Positions 1 to 17,273 of a DNA stretch of 64,000 nucleotides are shown here, piece by piece. The stretch is from Anoplopoma fimbria (taxonomy: Eukaryota; Chordata; Actinopteri; Perciformes; Anoplopomatidae). A program made the translations under genes and the position numbers. Where the stretch lies: NCBI RefSeq assembly GCF_027596085.1, contig NC_072451.1:8766013-8830012 (forward strand). The letters run 5' to 3'. The notes beneath the pieces are model-generated. The model made no database searches, was not told the origin of the DNA, and was given only the letters and a program-made list of their open reading frames with translations. Each line of letters opens with the position of its first letter. Position 1 is the stretch's first letter.

Positions 1-935
1 AAGTGGAGTCACATATAAATGCGGCACCTCCATACGAGGTACATAGTTTGAAGCATGGCAGGATTAACCGTTCTGATTGCAATTATATTCTTGAACTACA
101 AACGACCAAATAAATGCCAGAGGGGGCGTGGAAACGCTGTGCGTAGATTAATGCTTAGTAGGTGTAGGACCACACGCTATGCAAGGCTTCATGCTTTTAC
201 TCTAAAACAAAAAAATCTTATTCTTTCTGCACAACAATCCTCTGTTATGCCATGTTTTATAGACATAACTAATGCCTTGCGAAAATGTAAATTAGGAGTG
301 GAACTATGGGGAATCTGATAGTCTCATGCCATAGTACGGGTGAAGAGACCATCATGTGACAAGACGATACGATATATGGTGGCTAGTTTAGGTGCAAAAT
401 CTGTCAAGACTGACAAGCAGAGCTGAGCACGCAGTCATACATTTCAGACAGTAGGTGCACTAGGGACCGTCATCATAACATTCACTGGGGCCCATTGTAC
501 TTACGCCACTTCCTTGACTAGTGTTTCACTTCTGCCTACACCTCTATCACTGCTATCATGCAGGCATTTTATATCTACATATATTTTGTGTTTATAATTG
601 TATCTAGGTAGATGGATGACTCATCATCACACAAACTGTGAGGTGTTTTTCATTTATGTAATTTGTTATCCTTTTCTAATGTTGTTTTTCTCGATGAACT
701 TGATTTGATCTCAACTGGCACAATGACAGGTTTTAACAGGTAATACTTGTCTGTTGTCACATACCATACAATAATGATGTTAATTTCCACTCCAGCTTGT
801 ACTCAAACACAATATGCACATATGCACACGCACACAGGAGCACAGCAGGGACCTTGAATCTATTTACCAACCCAGAGCACTATCACAGTGCAGTTTTTCA
901 GGTAACACTGTCCATGGACTCTGGTCAAGGTCATC
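1..935. other. intergenic, no gene seen
   Basis: AT-rich single-copy-looking sequence. The open frames here are short, lack splice context and resemble no family I know. Confidence 0.6.
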
Positions 936-950
936 ACACACACACACATT

Positions 951-1043
<93 letters not shown>
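936..1043. repeat. (CA)n microsatellite
   Basis: Dinucleotide CA tract of about 50 units with one TTCT interruption near 949. The His/Thr and Cys/Val open frames across it are artefacts of the repeat. Confidence 0.97.
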
Positions 1044-1048
<5 letters not shown>

Positions 1049-1114
1049 AACACAAAAACACAAACCATTCATGGAATCCTATTTTCTAGAGAAATCCCAG
1101 TTAGATAAGCTTTC

Positions 1115-1190
1115 AAGATTTTACATTACTTTACATTACAGTCATTTGGCAGACGCTTTTATCCAAAGCGACTTACAATAAGTGTATTCA
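1115..1190 (-). mobile_element. SINE 3' tail fragment
   Basis: TTACA-type repeats are followed by a conserved block containing CAGACGCTTTTATCCAAAGC. The same block occurs at 42961-43010 and, reversed and partial, at 25675-25700. In those copies it joins the GGCACCTTGCATGGTAGCC SINE body, so this is the tail of a minus-oriented copy whose head is missing. Confidence 0.7.
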
Positions 1191-1664
1191 ACATAGGTAT
1201 TCAAGAGAACTACTAGTCACCAGAAGTCATAAGTGCATCTCCTTTCTTAAACAAGCATCTAAAAGCATAAACCATCGTTTTAAACGAAATTCACAAGCAA
1301 TTATCACAATTATTCTACAAAAATAACTTGATACAAAATTTGGAATGAAGATGACTTTTTATATGACACTTGAAAAAAGATTATTCTGTTTATGCTAAAG
1401 CAGAGTTTTTTGCTGTCAAATTATCTGAATGGGAATTATTTAAAAAACGCAAAGAAATGCTGAAGAAAATCGACCCCAACTTCCTTTATTCAAAAATGCA
1501 TGCAGGGTTATCTCAAAGAAAACCATTGCAGATAGGATAAAGCTCATTATGTTGCACAACAAATAATAAAAAAAAAAACTTTTGCAACTGGTGCTGACTC
1601 AAGTGATGTTATCATACCACTCCCCTGAATCAGCCCTTGGGCCCACCCTAAGGAACAGAGCAGG

Positions 1665-1672
1665 TATAAAAA
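1665..1672 (+). promoter_or_regulatory. TATA box of CYP7A1
   Basis: TATAAAAA lies 240 bp upstream of the CYP7A1 start codon and would give a 5' leader of about 210 nt. Mammalian CYP7A1 also has a TATA promoter. I saw no convincing nuclear-receptor direct repeat around it by eye. Confidence 0.6.
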
Positions 1673-1911
1673 CCTGTCACACACTGCCTGTCATCATACT
1701 TGGTTGAATCAACACACACAGGCTGCTTGCATAATCTGCAGTGTCACTTTGCGTTCATAGTCTCTGGGTTGGAAAACTCCAGGCACCTAGGGCAGCATCT
1801 TTACACCTACATTCCTGTCAGAGTGATCTGTGTGAAGCAGTAGTAGTCGATAGTTAGCCTCCTGAGGTGCTGGGTCTTCCTCTCATCATCATCAACAACA
1901 ACAACATTACC

Positions 1912-6190
<4,279 letters not shown>

Positions 6191-6505
6191 GCTATCCGCC
6201 AGGCAGAGTGGTAGAAGTACATATTGTACATAGTGTATATTCAACAATGTTAATGAAGATGCCTTGCTGTATATAAATAGACTGAATTATATATTTTTGT
6301 TGCTTTAATTTTCTGCTAAATAATGTATTGTTCCCATATGAGTGGAGCCCTTAGAAACTGTTAAAAACCTTCTGTCTATCTGGTAGTGTTGTGACAAGAA
6401 CTTCCTGTCTCAGTTGGACAGGCAGACATCTGGCATCTCAGAGTAAAAGTGCTGAGTTGCATCTACAATTCCTGAGGACGGACCTAGAGCCAAACTCATT
6501 TATTA

Positions 6506-6511
6506 AATAAA
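6506..6511 (+). other. poly(A) signal candidate for CYP7A1
   Basis: AATAAA 316 nt after the stop codon; the nearest canonical hexamer downstream of the coding end. Confidence 0.5.
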
Positions 6512-9083
6512 TGTGTTACTGCACGATTGGCCAATTTCCCCCAAATATTGTACAGTGACATTATTGCGTTGTTCTTCAAATCAAGTGGCAGAGTGTTTGT
6601 ACCTTGCAGGCAGCCATTGATTTTAATATATTTCACTATGCCCTATTATAGTGGCATGGTTATTCAGTGTAGACTAAACTCCAATCATACTACAATTAGC
6701 ATTACATGAGAAAAGACAGCTACAGCAGAACATAGAATATTAACAGCCTCTTTACTGTTTTCTTGTTAGCACTTGTCTGTGCGGGACAGGCATGTTTAAC
6801 TCTGGATAGGTGTGTTTTTGTTCTGCAGCGCAAGGACAGCATTTTCTCTTGCACATAGACCAACATATTGTAACTACTGAAACCATAGGGTTTACTTATT
6901 CCATTTTTCCCAGTGGTATAAGACTGATGGAGAGCCCGTTCTATTTTGGTGATTGTTTTAAAAGCAATGGCCAGCTCTCTGAAAAAAGACTGAAAAAAGA
7001 CCCAACCTCATTTCTTGACTTTTCCAGCTGTTCAATTTCTCTCTTCAGTTTTAGCTTATTTCCTATCTTTTTTTCTTTCCTCTCTATCCTGTTCATCTCA
7101 TCCAACTACACGGCTATAGGCTTAGCCCATCCAGTACATTCAAATTCCCAGCAAAGTCTGACATTTTGTTAATTCAATCATATTCAAGGACTGATACTGT
7201 ATATTTTTTTAATGTATATTTTACATCAAGGGGAAGATTTAATTGCTGTTTTAATGTCTTCTCCTGTAAAAATGTACATGACCATGACTCAGTGGTAAGG
7301 CATTTTTCAAGTTTTTGAAAGATGATTTTTACGTCAACAGAACCAACAGTATAATTTAAAAATGGATTGTTCTGGAAAAATCTCTTCAGTAACGTTTATT
7401 GTACATGACTTTTAGTAAATGGACTTTACACACAAAAACCAAAAACACTGGTGTTCCATTAATCCCTAGAGCTACCGGGAGTTAACGTTTCTACACTTTT
7501 AAAATGTACTACTTTAACGTGTGTGAGCATACTATCACAGAACATGTTCTGCAATGAAACATGTTCATTTTCTATCTGTGTATTTATCATAGCTTGTAGA
7601 AAATCTGTGCAAACACATTGGTTCATCTATTCTGCTCTATCAACACTTGTTTGATACTTTGATATTTCACGTCAGCTAATTTATTGTGTGAGGTGAAATT
7701 GCTGCATGACCAAACTCCTTTTTTATCAATGGATGTATTACTGTAATCAGTGCACTATCACTTACTGAAGATAGAGATTCAATCAACCTTGGAGTTTGCT
7801 CTCTCTGGCTGTCTCACTCTCAAGCACTGCTGCCTCTAAAGATGCTTCTGATTGTTTGCCAATACTGTCAGTGCCATCCACCCTTTCAGTACAATAATTG
7901 CAAAGCAGGTAATCAAGTGCTTCACATAAAGGGTAAAACATTAATAGTAACACATTAAAACTGATCAATTATGTGACTGTAAACTATTAAAAAATATTAA
8001 AATTATGAGGGTTGAATAGGATATATAAAATTCTAGACACAATATTTAGACAATGAGTGAAAACAGCAAAGAGTCTGAGACCCAAATATTCTTAGGAGCA
8101 GAATGGGATGAACCTGGAGGCGAGGTCAGAACTCCATTGTAAACATGCACAGCTGTTTTACTTATATTTCCTTGCCAGTCTCAAGCTTAGTCACTGAACA
8201 AAAGTGCAACATACATGCATATGTTGATGTGTACATGCTGTACAAACAGAAAATAAATCAATACATTTGTACACTTGTCTGTTTTGCCATTTTCAGATGT
8301 CTGTGTTAAACTCAGTGCAAATACAACAGTAAAGCTTTCTCGTCCTAATACAGTATGTCTACCTCTCTCGCTTTCTCTCTTTACATATACTAATAATGTA
8401 AAAAAGTAATAATGAAGATACAAGGTTACTGTGGCTAAAAGCTCCAGAAGAAATCCAATAAATATACCTAGGGTTAAGGTCTTTGTTTGTTGTAGAAACA
8501 GTTCAAAATAAAAAAAAAATGAACCAATGTATAGTGATAACTGTGTCAAATGTAACAATTAATACAAAAGATTAACAAATTCAAGATTATGTTTGGAGCT
8601 CAGTCTACAAAAGCAATTTAAAGGTAGAAAGTAAGTTTTAACATGAATACGGCTTGCAGCATGAAAACACATTCACAACTAATTACATGCTATAAAGAAA
8701 ATAGTGTAGGTGCCAACCTTTAATAGCTTCCAGGCTGAATGCTGTTTTAACCAGATTTAATTGTGGTCTGCTTAGTTGATAACAAGGAAGCAGGTTATAA
8801 GTGTATGTATGTATATATATTTTTTTTTTCTCTAAGAGCACTGCATGCTCTGTTCACACCCTATTCAGTGCAGTGTTCACAATGCATTGTGCAATGCTTT
8901 TGGTACTCACAGCTGGGTGTGGTCACATGTACAACAAAACACACATGACCACCTTTCAACCCACAAAGGTCATTGCAGCAATGCTACTCTTCCTTACAAG
9001 ATTTACTGTGGCCTTGCTTTACAACAACATAATGCTCAACAAACATGTATAAGGCAGAAAAAAAAAAAAAATAATAATAAAAA

Positions 9084-9118
<35 letters not shown>

Positions 9119-10214
9119 GAGCATTTGCAAATACTTTACTCTGCTCCAACAGGGCTTATTAGCTTGTATAGTTTATGTAAGCTTGTATTTAACTCCATAA
9201 CCTATGTTCCCACATTAAGTTAATCCACAACTGTTGTAATTAACTCTATACAATTTGAATACAGCTTGATGAGCTGTCATATATTTCAATTGAGGGCTTT
9301 TATTTTTGACTATATGAACGGATGAGGAAAAAGTAAACTCAGGATGTAACAAAAGACAGAAACAAAATTTAAAACACAAGATTTAAACCTGCCAAATGAG
9401 TGACAGATTATTTCCAACAAGGAGCAACACTTCACAATACCTACAATTTTTTTTGTGCTTTATTACACTTTTAAGAGCTGTTTTTATCAGTATTTTTTGT
9501 CAACAGTGGTACAATTGCCATATAGTTTTAGTTTTCATCAGTTGAGAAACACAAACTATTCCTTTTTCCTTTCTGTATGTGAGCTTGCTGTCTCCAAATC
9601 AATCAATTTGTTGATTTTTATGTTATAATCCAAACATAGATCTATAATAAAAACAGTATAGATTGGGGTTTATTTGATATTGGTTGTTGACATAGAAACT
9701 GATAGGTCCATCTTTCAATCATAACTGCCCTAGTGGCCTGCAATAGAGTAGCTGAGGTAAGGCCAGGTTTTATTTTACCACTGCAGCCCTGTTCATATAG
9801 AAAAAACCTGCCAGGAATAAACCACCAGGACCCTGATCTGCTGGCCCCCCATTAATCTATGTTCCTTGAATCCCACTTCCTGATGAAATGTATACATTCT
9901 CTTTGCTGGACGATAGGCAGAAAGTTCTTAAAGCTACTTTTTGTCATCAGATACCCTGCTCAAGACAGGGTCTGGAAGTAAACAAGGGCCCTCATCATGT
10001 CAGTGAATATTGTGCACAAATTAGCTCATAACATTTCACACAGTAAGTCTGAAGTTCTGAAGAGCACTGGATTTCTACAGTCCGTGGGCAGTTGGCATGT
10101 TTTCTCAGTTCAAATTCATTCAGCCTTGAAAAAAAGGAATTGATTTGGAAATCCATGCTAGCTAACCAAGTGTTTTGGTTCACTCTCTCACACTGTAGTT
10201 TTCAGTCGCAGCAG
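6512..10214. other. intergenic, no gene recognised
   Basis: AT-rich DNA with T-runs and a (TA)n tract at 9089-9115. Open frames at 6810-7172 (plus) and 8187-8558 (minus) have low-complexity or hydrophobic composition and no family motif, so I do not call them genes. Confidence 0.6.
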
Positions 10215-10300
10215 ACTGACATGAGAACATAGTGCAGCATTCAGCAGCTAAAGATACAGACAGATAAAGTACTCAAGAATTATAAAGACCAAAACATGTG
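10215..10300. repeat. dispersed repeat relic (copy 1)
   Basis: Contains AACATAGTGCAGCATTCAGC followed by AGCTAAAGA. A near-identical block occurs at 20235-20270, so both are degraded copies of one interspersed repeat. Confidence 0.5.
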
Positions 10301-10449
10301 AAATATTGGACTTGATCATCAGAAACAGGACTCCAATTGAATATTAAGGTTGTTCCATAATTGCTGGACATGTAACTAAGTAACTTTATGCTAACAAGTT
10401 TACTATATCAACTTAAAAGTTGGTTATATCAGTTAGTGTCTGTTAACAG

Positions 10450-12190
10450 ATTGTTTGTGTTGACCCCATGTGGCCAAAAAGAACAGTGCTTGCAGGTTTA
10501 ATGATTAATGAACGCTGACAAAATCAAGGCCAGTCTGGTGAAATCAGATGCCTGTCCAAGATGTTTCCTCTGGCTATGGGACCTGTGGTATTTAGAGTAA
10601 CTAAAAACTGTAAAAGTACTGTTATTTTGCAAAGAAAAGCATTCAAGAAGAAGTAAAACTATTCATTAGGATAACTACAGTACTTGAGTGAGAGTACAAA
10701 AGGAAGTATAGATTTTTCTTATATTCAATTATATTATTTGCTGTTGTCTCCAATATTATATTATTATTTTTTGTCAGATAAATTAGCCTGTTAGTCTGTT
10801 ATGTCAAAAAGTAGATATAAAAAATGTCAACATATTAGTGTCCATACCTTTGATCATCACAGTCACAAATCACAACCATGTCTCTCCAGTCACATGAAGA
10901 CACTAAGATTAGAGAAGGTGACATATCGTTCTCTTATCTTTCTGAAAATATCTCACATTGGATGACTCGTTTAACCAAATTAGGAGATAATGATGTCATG
11001 TTTCATCATTAATTCCCTGTTAAATAAAGGTGTGTGGTGGTCTCTACTTTTCTGTCTCTCTTCATCAGGCTACACAAAGCATGACTAGTTAATGCACACT
11101 ACTTGCATACCCATTGAATAGTATTGTGGCCACACCATAACTCTAGCTTCCATAGTGTTTTCCCTGTGTTCCCATCCTTAGTGTTCCTGTCTCTCTCCCT
11201 GTGTTTGTCTCTTTTCAGCTGGCTTGGGCATGGTCCCCTGTCTTCACCTCCCTGGCTTCCAGCTTCACTCTGCTCATTCTCCTGCCTGCAATCATCACTC
11301 AGCACACCAATCATTGAATCAGCTCTGCATTAAATATACCCCTGCTCCCCTTCCATTCTTCGTTGTAGGCTACTGCTTTCATCCTCACTTGCTGTAGCTT
11401 CATCCATACTGCTTTGTACAGAGAGTCATGTTGCAGCGTGGCTGCAGTAGGAATGCCAGCAGACCTGGACCACCTGCCTCTTAACGGATCATGATGTATA
11501 CAATAATAAATAGAAGTAGCGTGAGTAATGTATCCAGATTTAACAGAATAAAATAAGGATATTTCTCTAAGAATCCTTTCAAGTAAAAGTAAAAAGCATG
11601 CTAAAACTACTCTGACCAGTACAATTTTAAAAAATGAAAGGAACTGCCTCAGAACTACTTTAGCGTAACCATATTTATCCAGCAATAACCCCATTGGCCT
11701 GAAGTAACCTCTGCAGTTCAGACAGCTGACTCCAGAGTGAACAAGAAGGATGTAGAGTTATGCAACAACAAACTGAATTACTGAGATGTGTGTTGCTGAT
11801 AACAAACCCACCATTGTCAAGTCAAGGCCAGCTGTCCAGACACGTGTATGCATGCTATTCATTACACTGTGGAGAATGTTATTTCACAGTCACATTGTGA
11901 TGACATATCTCATGGACACTCAAACTTCAAAAGAACATAAAACAAGATAAGAGTTCATGTGTGTGAGCAATGGAGCCTCAGGGAAGATACAGGTCATCAG
12001 ATCAAAGAGTGCCCCCCACTGGGTTAATAAAATAGAAATAAATTACAATAAATAAATAATTAAATATAATTAAAATGTATTCAAATATCTTGATGGAGTA
12101 GACATTTCCCATTAATAGTGAAAGGGAATGATTCATCATTTAAATATATATATATAAAAAGAATATGTTAACAAAACTTAAAAAAGTATT
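10450..12190. other. intergenic with degraded repeats
   Basis: No gene recognised. Segments near 10590-10700 and 11520-11690 have the AGTAAAAGTACT-rich character of the hAT-type MITE seen at 44244-44593 and may be old relatives. The 127-codon minus frame at 11311-11694 runs through one of them and is not a gene. Confidence 0.4.
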
Positions 12191-12562
12191 ATATATACAA
12201 ATATGAACATAAAATGCTGGTAGTGCAGAATGTCCCCATCTGTAAGAGAACATTTACAGTTATTAAAAAATTCATGAGTATTAAATTATTCATGTGAGGA
12301 TTTGTCGTCGGTCTGGTCTATGTGGTCCGCAAATGACTGTTTGCTGCTATAATTATGATCTGAATCCCAAATAGAACCTTTAAGTATCAAAGATGCTAAA
12401 GTCATTTGGGACTTTGTTCCTTTCACAGTGGTAAATAATGTACCAAGATTACCAGGTGTTAAAGATCCGTCATGCCAAATGTGGGTTGACCAGAAACCTT
12501 TGTTTACCTGTTAATGGGGACATTCTGCACCACCAGTATTTTATGTTCATATTTGTATATAT
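12191..12562. repeat. foldback element with 49-bp inverted arms
   Basis: 12191-12239 and 12514-12562 are inverted copies with two mismatches in 49, separated by 274 nt. The arms contain ACAAATATGAACATAAAAT and CAGAATGTCCCCAT. The spacer holds no recognisable coding sequence. It could be a MITE or a foldback duplication. Confidence 0.85.
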
Positions 12563-12834
12563 TATGATTGTTGTTTACCTATTACTAAAGATAATGATAT
12601 CAGTAGCTTATAGGCTTTCAGTTCCACACAGCTCATTTTTATTATTAATTTGACCTTTTCAAAAAGGAATGATTCTGCCACTGCATGTTAAATTCTGGAC
12701 ATAAATCTTTCGGCTGTTGACACAAATCAAAGGCCTGTGGCCAGGCATCAGGGACAGGGATAAACACTGATAACATTTAGGCCCTGACCTGAGGTAACTT
12801 GATGAGAGGTTACTGCAGGTGAAACCATGACAAT

Positions 12835-13355
12835 ATGAGTCAGCAAGACAATTACCCGACCCCAATGCCTGGGGTGCAGTGTGAGCTGGGCGGCAGGCTG
12901 GGGCGGGAACTTGGGCGTGCTGACCCCCGGCATCACAGACTAGCTCTAGTGACGTGGAATGTCACCTCTCTGGCGGTGAAGGAACCGGAGTTAGTGCGGG
13001 AGGTGGAGCGGTACCAACTAGATATAGTTGGACTCACCTCCACGCATAGCACTGGTTCTGGAACCAAACTCCTGGAGAGGGGCTGGACTTTTTCCTTTTC
13101 CGGAGTTGCCCAGGGTGAGAGGCGCCGGGCGGGTGTGGGGATACTCACAAGCCCCCGGATGAGCGCCGCTGTTTTGGAGTTCTCCCCGGAGAACAAGAGG
13201 GTCGCCTCCCTGCGACTGCGAATCGCAGGGGGGAAGTCTCTGACTGTCATTTGTGCCTATGCACCAAACGGCAGTTCGGAGTACGCAGCCTTCTTGGAGT
13301 CCTTGGGCACCGACTGGGGACTCCATAGTTCTTCTGGGAGACTTCAACGCTCACG
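12835..13355 (+). pseudogene. RTE-like LINE endonuclease domain, 5' part
   Basis: Translated endonuclease motifs run in order: ALVTWNVTSLA, a QLDIVGLT strand, RRAGVGILTSPR, LTVICAYAPN and, one frame over, IVLLGDFNAHV. These are the N-terminal half of an apurinic-type endonuclease of a non-LTR retrotransposon, most like RTE/CFDP2-type proteins. The element is cut exactly after NAHV by another LINE and resumes at 17274. A frame change near 13305 shows it is dead. The 5' edge is uncertain. It would have nicked DNA to prime retrotransposition. Confidence 0.85.
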
Positions 13356-13734
13356 TTCAATTCAATTCAATTCAATTCAGTTTATTTTGTATTGCCCAGA
13401 ATCACAAATTACAAATTTGCCTCAGAGGGCTTTACAATCTGTGCACATGCGACATCCTCTGTCCTTCCCTCACATCGGCACAGGAAAAACTCCCCTAAAA
13501 AACCCCTTTAACAGGGAGAAAAAAGGAAGAAACCTATGGGAGAACGACAGAGGAGGGATCCTTCTCCCAGGATGGACAGAATGCAATAGATGTCATGTGT
13601 ACAGAATGAACAGCATAACAGAGATACAACACATTCAATGTATATGACATAAATGATTCATATAATAAGACTACTTATAATAACAGCAGCAATTATTACA
13701 GTAGAATTATAGTTATGAAAATAGGGATAGTAAT

Positions 13735-14250
13735 GTGATTAATAATAATAATCGAAGTAGCAGTGGGTGTCAGTCGGCTCACAGCAGGAGGCACGACTAC
13801 GGTCCAGGTACCACAACGATTCATGGAAACCTGCAGAACGAGAAAGCAAAAGGGCTTCAGGGTGGAAGTAAAGCTAAAATGCTTAATGGTACAGGTAATA
13901 GTAATAGTAATGTGACTAGTAATAATAATGGTGGTAGCAGTCGGTGTCAGCAGGGCCGTAGCAGGATGCACGACCACGGTCCACGTACAGCCACGATTTA
14001 TAGAAGCCTGCGAAGCGAGAAAGCACAAAGACTCCAGGGTAGAAGCAAGTCAATAAGCGTAATAGTACAGGCAATAATAATAGTAATGTGACTAATAATA
14101 ATAGTGGTAGTAGTAGTGGGTGACAGCAGGGCCTCAGTAGGTGGCACGAAGACAGTCCAAATATAACCCCGATTCCTGGGAACCTGCGAGGCGAGAAAGC
14201 ACAAGAACTCCGGGGAAGAAGCAAAATCAGCAAGGTGCATAAATAGGAGA
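13735..14250. repeat. three tandem units of about 176 bp in the LINE 3' UTR
   Basis: The anchor GCACGAC/GCACGAA plus GGTCCA recurs at 13791, 13968 and 14144 (spacing 177 and 176). Each unit also carries an AACCTGC block and an AGTAATGTGACTAATAATAA-like block. Confidence 0.85.
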
Positions 14251-14374
14251 TTAATACATAAAGATGGAGGGAGAGAAGAGGAGAGAGGAGCTCAGCGTAT
14301 CCTAGGTAGTCCCCGGCTGTCTAGGCATATAGCAGCATATCTAGGGGCTGGACCAAGGCGAACCTGAACCAGCC

Positions 14375-16224
14375 CTAACTATAAGCGCTATCAAAAAGGA
14401 AGGTCTTAAGCCTGCTCTTGAAAGTGGTGAGTGTGTCTGCCCCCCGGACTGAAACTGGAACCTGGTTCCACAGAAGAGGAGCCTGATAACTGAAGGCTCT
14501 GGCTCCCATCCTACTTTTATATACTCTAGGAACCACAAGTAACCCTGCATTGATTGAGCGCAGCTCTCTAGTTGGGTAATATGGAACTATAAGTTCCTTA
14601 AGATAAGACGGTGCCTGGCCAGTTAGAGCTTTGTAGGTAAGTAAAAGAATTTTAAATTCTATTCTTGATTTAACAGGGAGCCAGTGCAGAGAAGCTAATA
14701 CTGGAGTAATATGATCTCTTTTCTTAGTTTTTGTTAGAACACGTGCTGCAGCATTCTGGATCAACTGTAAAGATCTAAGAGACCTATTAGAGCAGCCTGA
14801 TAATAAGGAGTTACAGTAATCTAGTCTAGAGGTAACAAATGCATGAACTAGTTTTTCTGCATCGCTTTGAGACAGGATTTGCCTGATTTTCGCAATGTTA
14901 CGTAAATGAAAAAAGGCTGTCCTTGAAATCTGTTTTATATAAGAGTTAAAAGACAGATCCTGGTCAAAGATAACTCCAAGGTTCTTAACGGTAGTGCTGG
15001 ATGCTAGAGCAATGCCATCTAGAGAAACTATATCGTTAGATAATTGAATTCGAAGGTGATCTGGGCCTAGTAGGATAACTTCTGTTTTTCAGAGTTTAAC
15101 ATTAAAAAGTTACAGGTCATCCAGGTTTTTATGTCCGTAAGACATGCTTGAAGTTTAGAGAACTGGTTAGTTTCGTCTGGCTTAATTGATAGATATAACT
15201 GGGTATCATCTGCATAACAATGAAAGTTTACTGAGTGTTTTCTGATAATATTCCCCAAGGGAAGCATATATAAGGTAAATAAAATATGTCCAAGAACAGA
15301 CCCCTGTGGAACTCCGTGACTAACCCTGGTTTTCATCGAGCTTTCATTGTTTACATATACAAACTGAGATCGGTCTGATAAATACGACTTAAACCAGCTA
15401 AGTGCGGTTCCTTTAATGCCTATAAGATGCTCCAATCTCTGTAATAGGATTTGGTGATCAATGGTATCAAATGCAGCACTAAGGTCTAGCAATACAAGTA
15501 CAGAGACAAGTCCTTTGTCTGAAGCTATTAGAAGGTCATTGGTAATTTTCACCAGTGCCGTCTCTGTGCTATGATTCACTCTAAATCCTGACTGAAAATC
15601 CTCAAATAAACTATTGTTATGCATAAAGTCACAGAGCTGATTTGCTACTGCTTTCTCAAGGATCTTAGAGAGGAACGGAAGGTTAGATAGGTCTATAGTT
15701 AGCCAACACCTCTGGATCAAGAGTAGGTTTCTTAAGAAGAGGTTTAATTACAGCTAGTTTGAAGGCCTGTGGTACATGGCCCGTTAGTAAAGACAGATTG
15801 ATAATTTCTAATAAAGAAGCCTAGTCGGAATCGGCTCTAAGAGACAGGTGGAAGGTTTAGACTTAGAAATAGTTAAAGTCAATTGCTGAAGGTCGATGGG
15901 AGAAAAGCCATCTAAATATATTTCAGGTTCTACAGCTATGGATCGATCGGTACTGGTTGAGGGCAGTAGATTATAATTTTTTTCTCTAATAGTTAGAATC
16001 TTATCATTAAAGAAGTTCATGAAGTCACTACTACTGAGGTTTATAGGAATACACGGCTCAACAGAGCTGTGACTCTCTGTCAGCCTGGCTACAGTGCTGA
16101 AGAGAACCCTAGGGTTGTTCTTATTTTTCTCTATTAATGCTGAGTAATAGGCTGCTCTAGCATTACGGAGTGCCTTCTTATATATTTTAAGACTGTCTCG
16201 CCAGACTAACCGCGCTTCTTCCAC
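14375..16224 (-). pseudogene. reverse transcriptase region of the nested L2-type LINE
   Basis: Reading on the minus strand, 15720-15067 gives RT motif A ([13 protein letters not shown]), motif B ([11 protein letters not shown]) and the catalytic motif [12 protein letters not shown]. The frame breaks near 15085 just after FLMLNSE, and again near 15690 where NYRPIS is expected. 14764-14375 gives the C-terminal block LASLHWLPVKSRIEFKILLL and LLWNQVPVSVR. The upstream piece 16224-15808 contains ARAAYYSALIEKNKNNPR, the linker between endonuclease and RT. Several frame breaks mean it cannot make an active enzyme. Confidence 0.92.
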
Positions 16225-16551
16225 ATTGGTGGAACGCCATATCCTTTCAAGCTATCGCTTTAATTCGCAGGTTTGAGGGTTATACCATCGAGCAAAACTT
16301 CTTTCTTTTATTAGCTTCTTTTTTAGAGGAGCTATAGAGTCTAGTGTCATTCACAGTGAAAATGCAGCACTATCAACAAGATGGTCAATCTGAGACGGAC
16401 TAAAGCTAGCGTAGGAGTCCTCTGTTATATTGAGCAATGGTACTGAATAAAACCCTGAAGAAATCGCTTCTTTAAATTTAGCTACAGCATTATCAGATAG
16501 ACATCTAGTGTAGAAACTTTTGCCTAATGGCGTACACTCTGGTAGAAAAAA

Positions 16552-17262
16552 TTATACCATATTTTCTATTTCAATACCATATACCAGAACAAGGTCGAGG
16601 GTATGGTTAAAACAGTGAGTCGGTTTATGTACACACTGACAGAAGCCAATAGAATCTAATAATGAACTAAACGCAGTACTAAGGCTATCATTATACACAT
16701 CCACATGAATATTAAAATCCCCTACAATAATAACTTTATCTGTCTTAAGGACTAAACTAGATAAAAACTCTGAGAATTCAGATAGGAATTCAGAATACGC
16801 ACCTGGTGCACGATACACTATAACAAATAAAATTGACTTTAATGCTTTCCCGCTCGGGTTTGAAAGACTAAGAACAAGGCTTTCAAATGAGTTGTAATTT
16901 AATTTAGGTTTAGGGTTTATTAATAGGCTTGAGTCAAAGATAGCTGCTACTCCACCTCCTCGGCCTGTGCCTCGAGGAATATGAGTATTAATATAACTTG
17001 GAGGAGTTGATTCATTAAGGCTAACGTACTCTTCATGACACAGCCAGGTTTCAGTAAGACAAAATAAATCAATATGATTATCTGATATTAAATCATTTAC
17101 AAGTACACCCTTAGATGACAGAGATCTAATATTTAAGAGTCCACATTTAATTGTCCTGTTTTGATGCACTGTTGCATTGGTTGCCTTAACTTTTATTAAG
17201 TTATTTAGTATAACTCCTCTTCTGTTGACTTTAAATAATTGAAGTGGCCGTGGGGCAGACAC
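16552..17262 (-). pseudogene. endonuclease domain of the nested L2-type LINE
   Basis: A 236-codon frame with apurinic-endonuclease motifs: [23 protein letters not shown] (catalytic Glu), [32 protein letters not shown] (catalytic Asp/Asn) and NHTLDLVL. The domain is open, but the downstream RT is frame-broken, so the element as a whole is inactive. Confidence 0.88.
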
Positions 17263-17273
17263 AGTCTCTATAG

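Larger units (their letters stand above)
13356..17273 (-). mobile_element. L2-type LINE inserted into the RTE-like LINE
   Basis: A minus-oriented, nearly complete non-LTR element of about 3.9 kb. Its 3' end is the microsatellite tail (TTCAA)n on the plus strand at 13356-13380. Its 5' end lies next to TCTGCCCCACGGCC near 17260. In its own direction it encodes an endonuclease (17262 to 16552), a linker region (16224 to 15808), a reverse transcriptase (15720 to about 14770 with a frameshift), a C-terminal domain (14764 to 14375) and a long 3' UTR with tandem repeats. The host LINE reads continuously across the junction. No target-site duplication is obvious. Confidence 0.9.

Noticed and set aside
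797..1108. Open frames rich in His/Thr or Cys/Val across the CA tract (also at 50404-50660 and 62206-62503)
   Set aside because: Pure dinucleotide repeats give open frames in several phases; there is no coding support.
6810..7172. 120-codon plus-strand frame downstream of CYP7A1
   Set aside because: Low-complexity Phe/Ser composition, no motif, no splice or promoter context; probably 3' flank.
8187..8558. 123-codon hydrophobic minus-strand frame
   Set aside because: AT-rich composition accounts for the Leu/Phe/Tyr content; resembles no known family.
11311..11694. 127-codon minus-strand frame
   Set aside because: Runs through a degraded AGTAAAAG-type repeat; no family motif.
14375..14764. 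A separate host gene ending in LWNQVPVSVRGADTLTTFKS
   Set aside because: This is the C-terminal part of the L2-type reverse transcriptase reading, continuous with the nested LINE.
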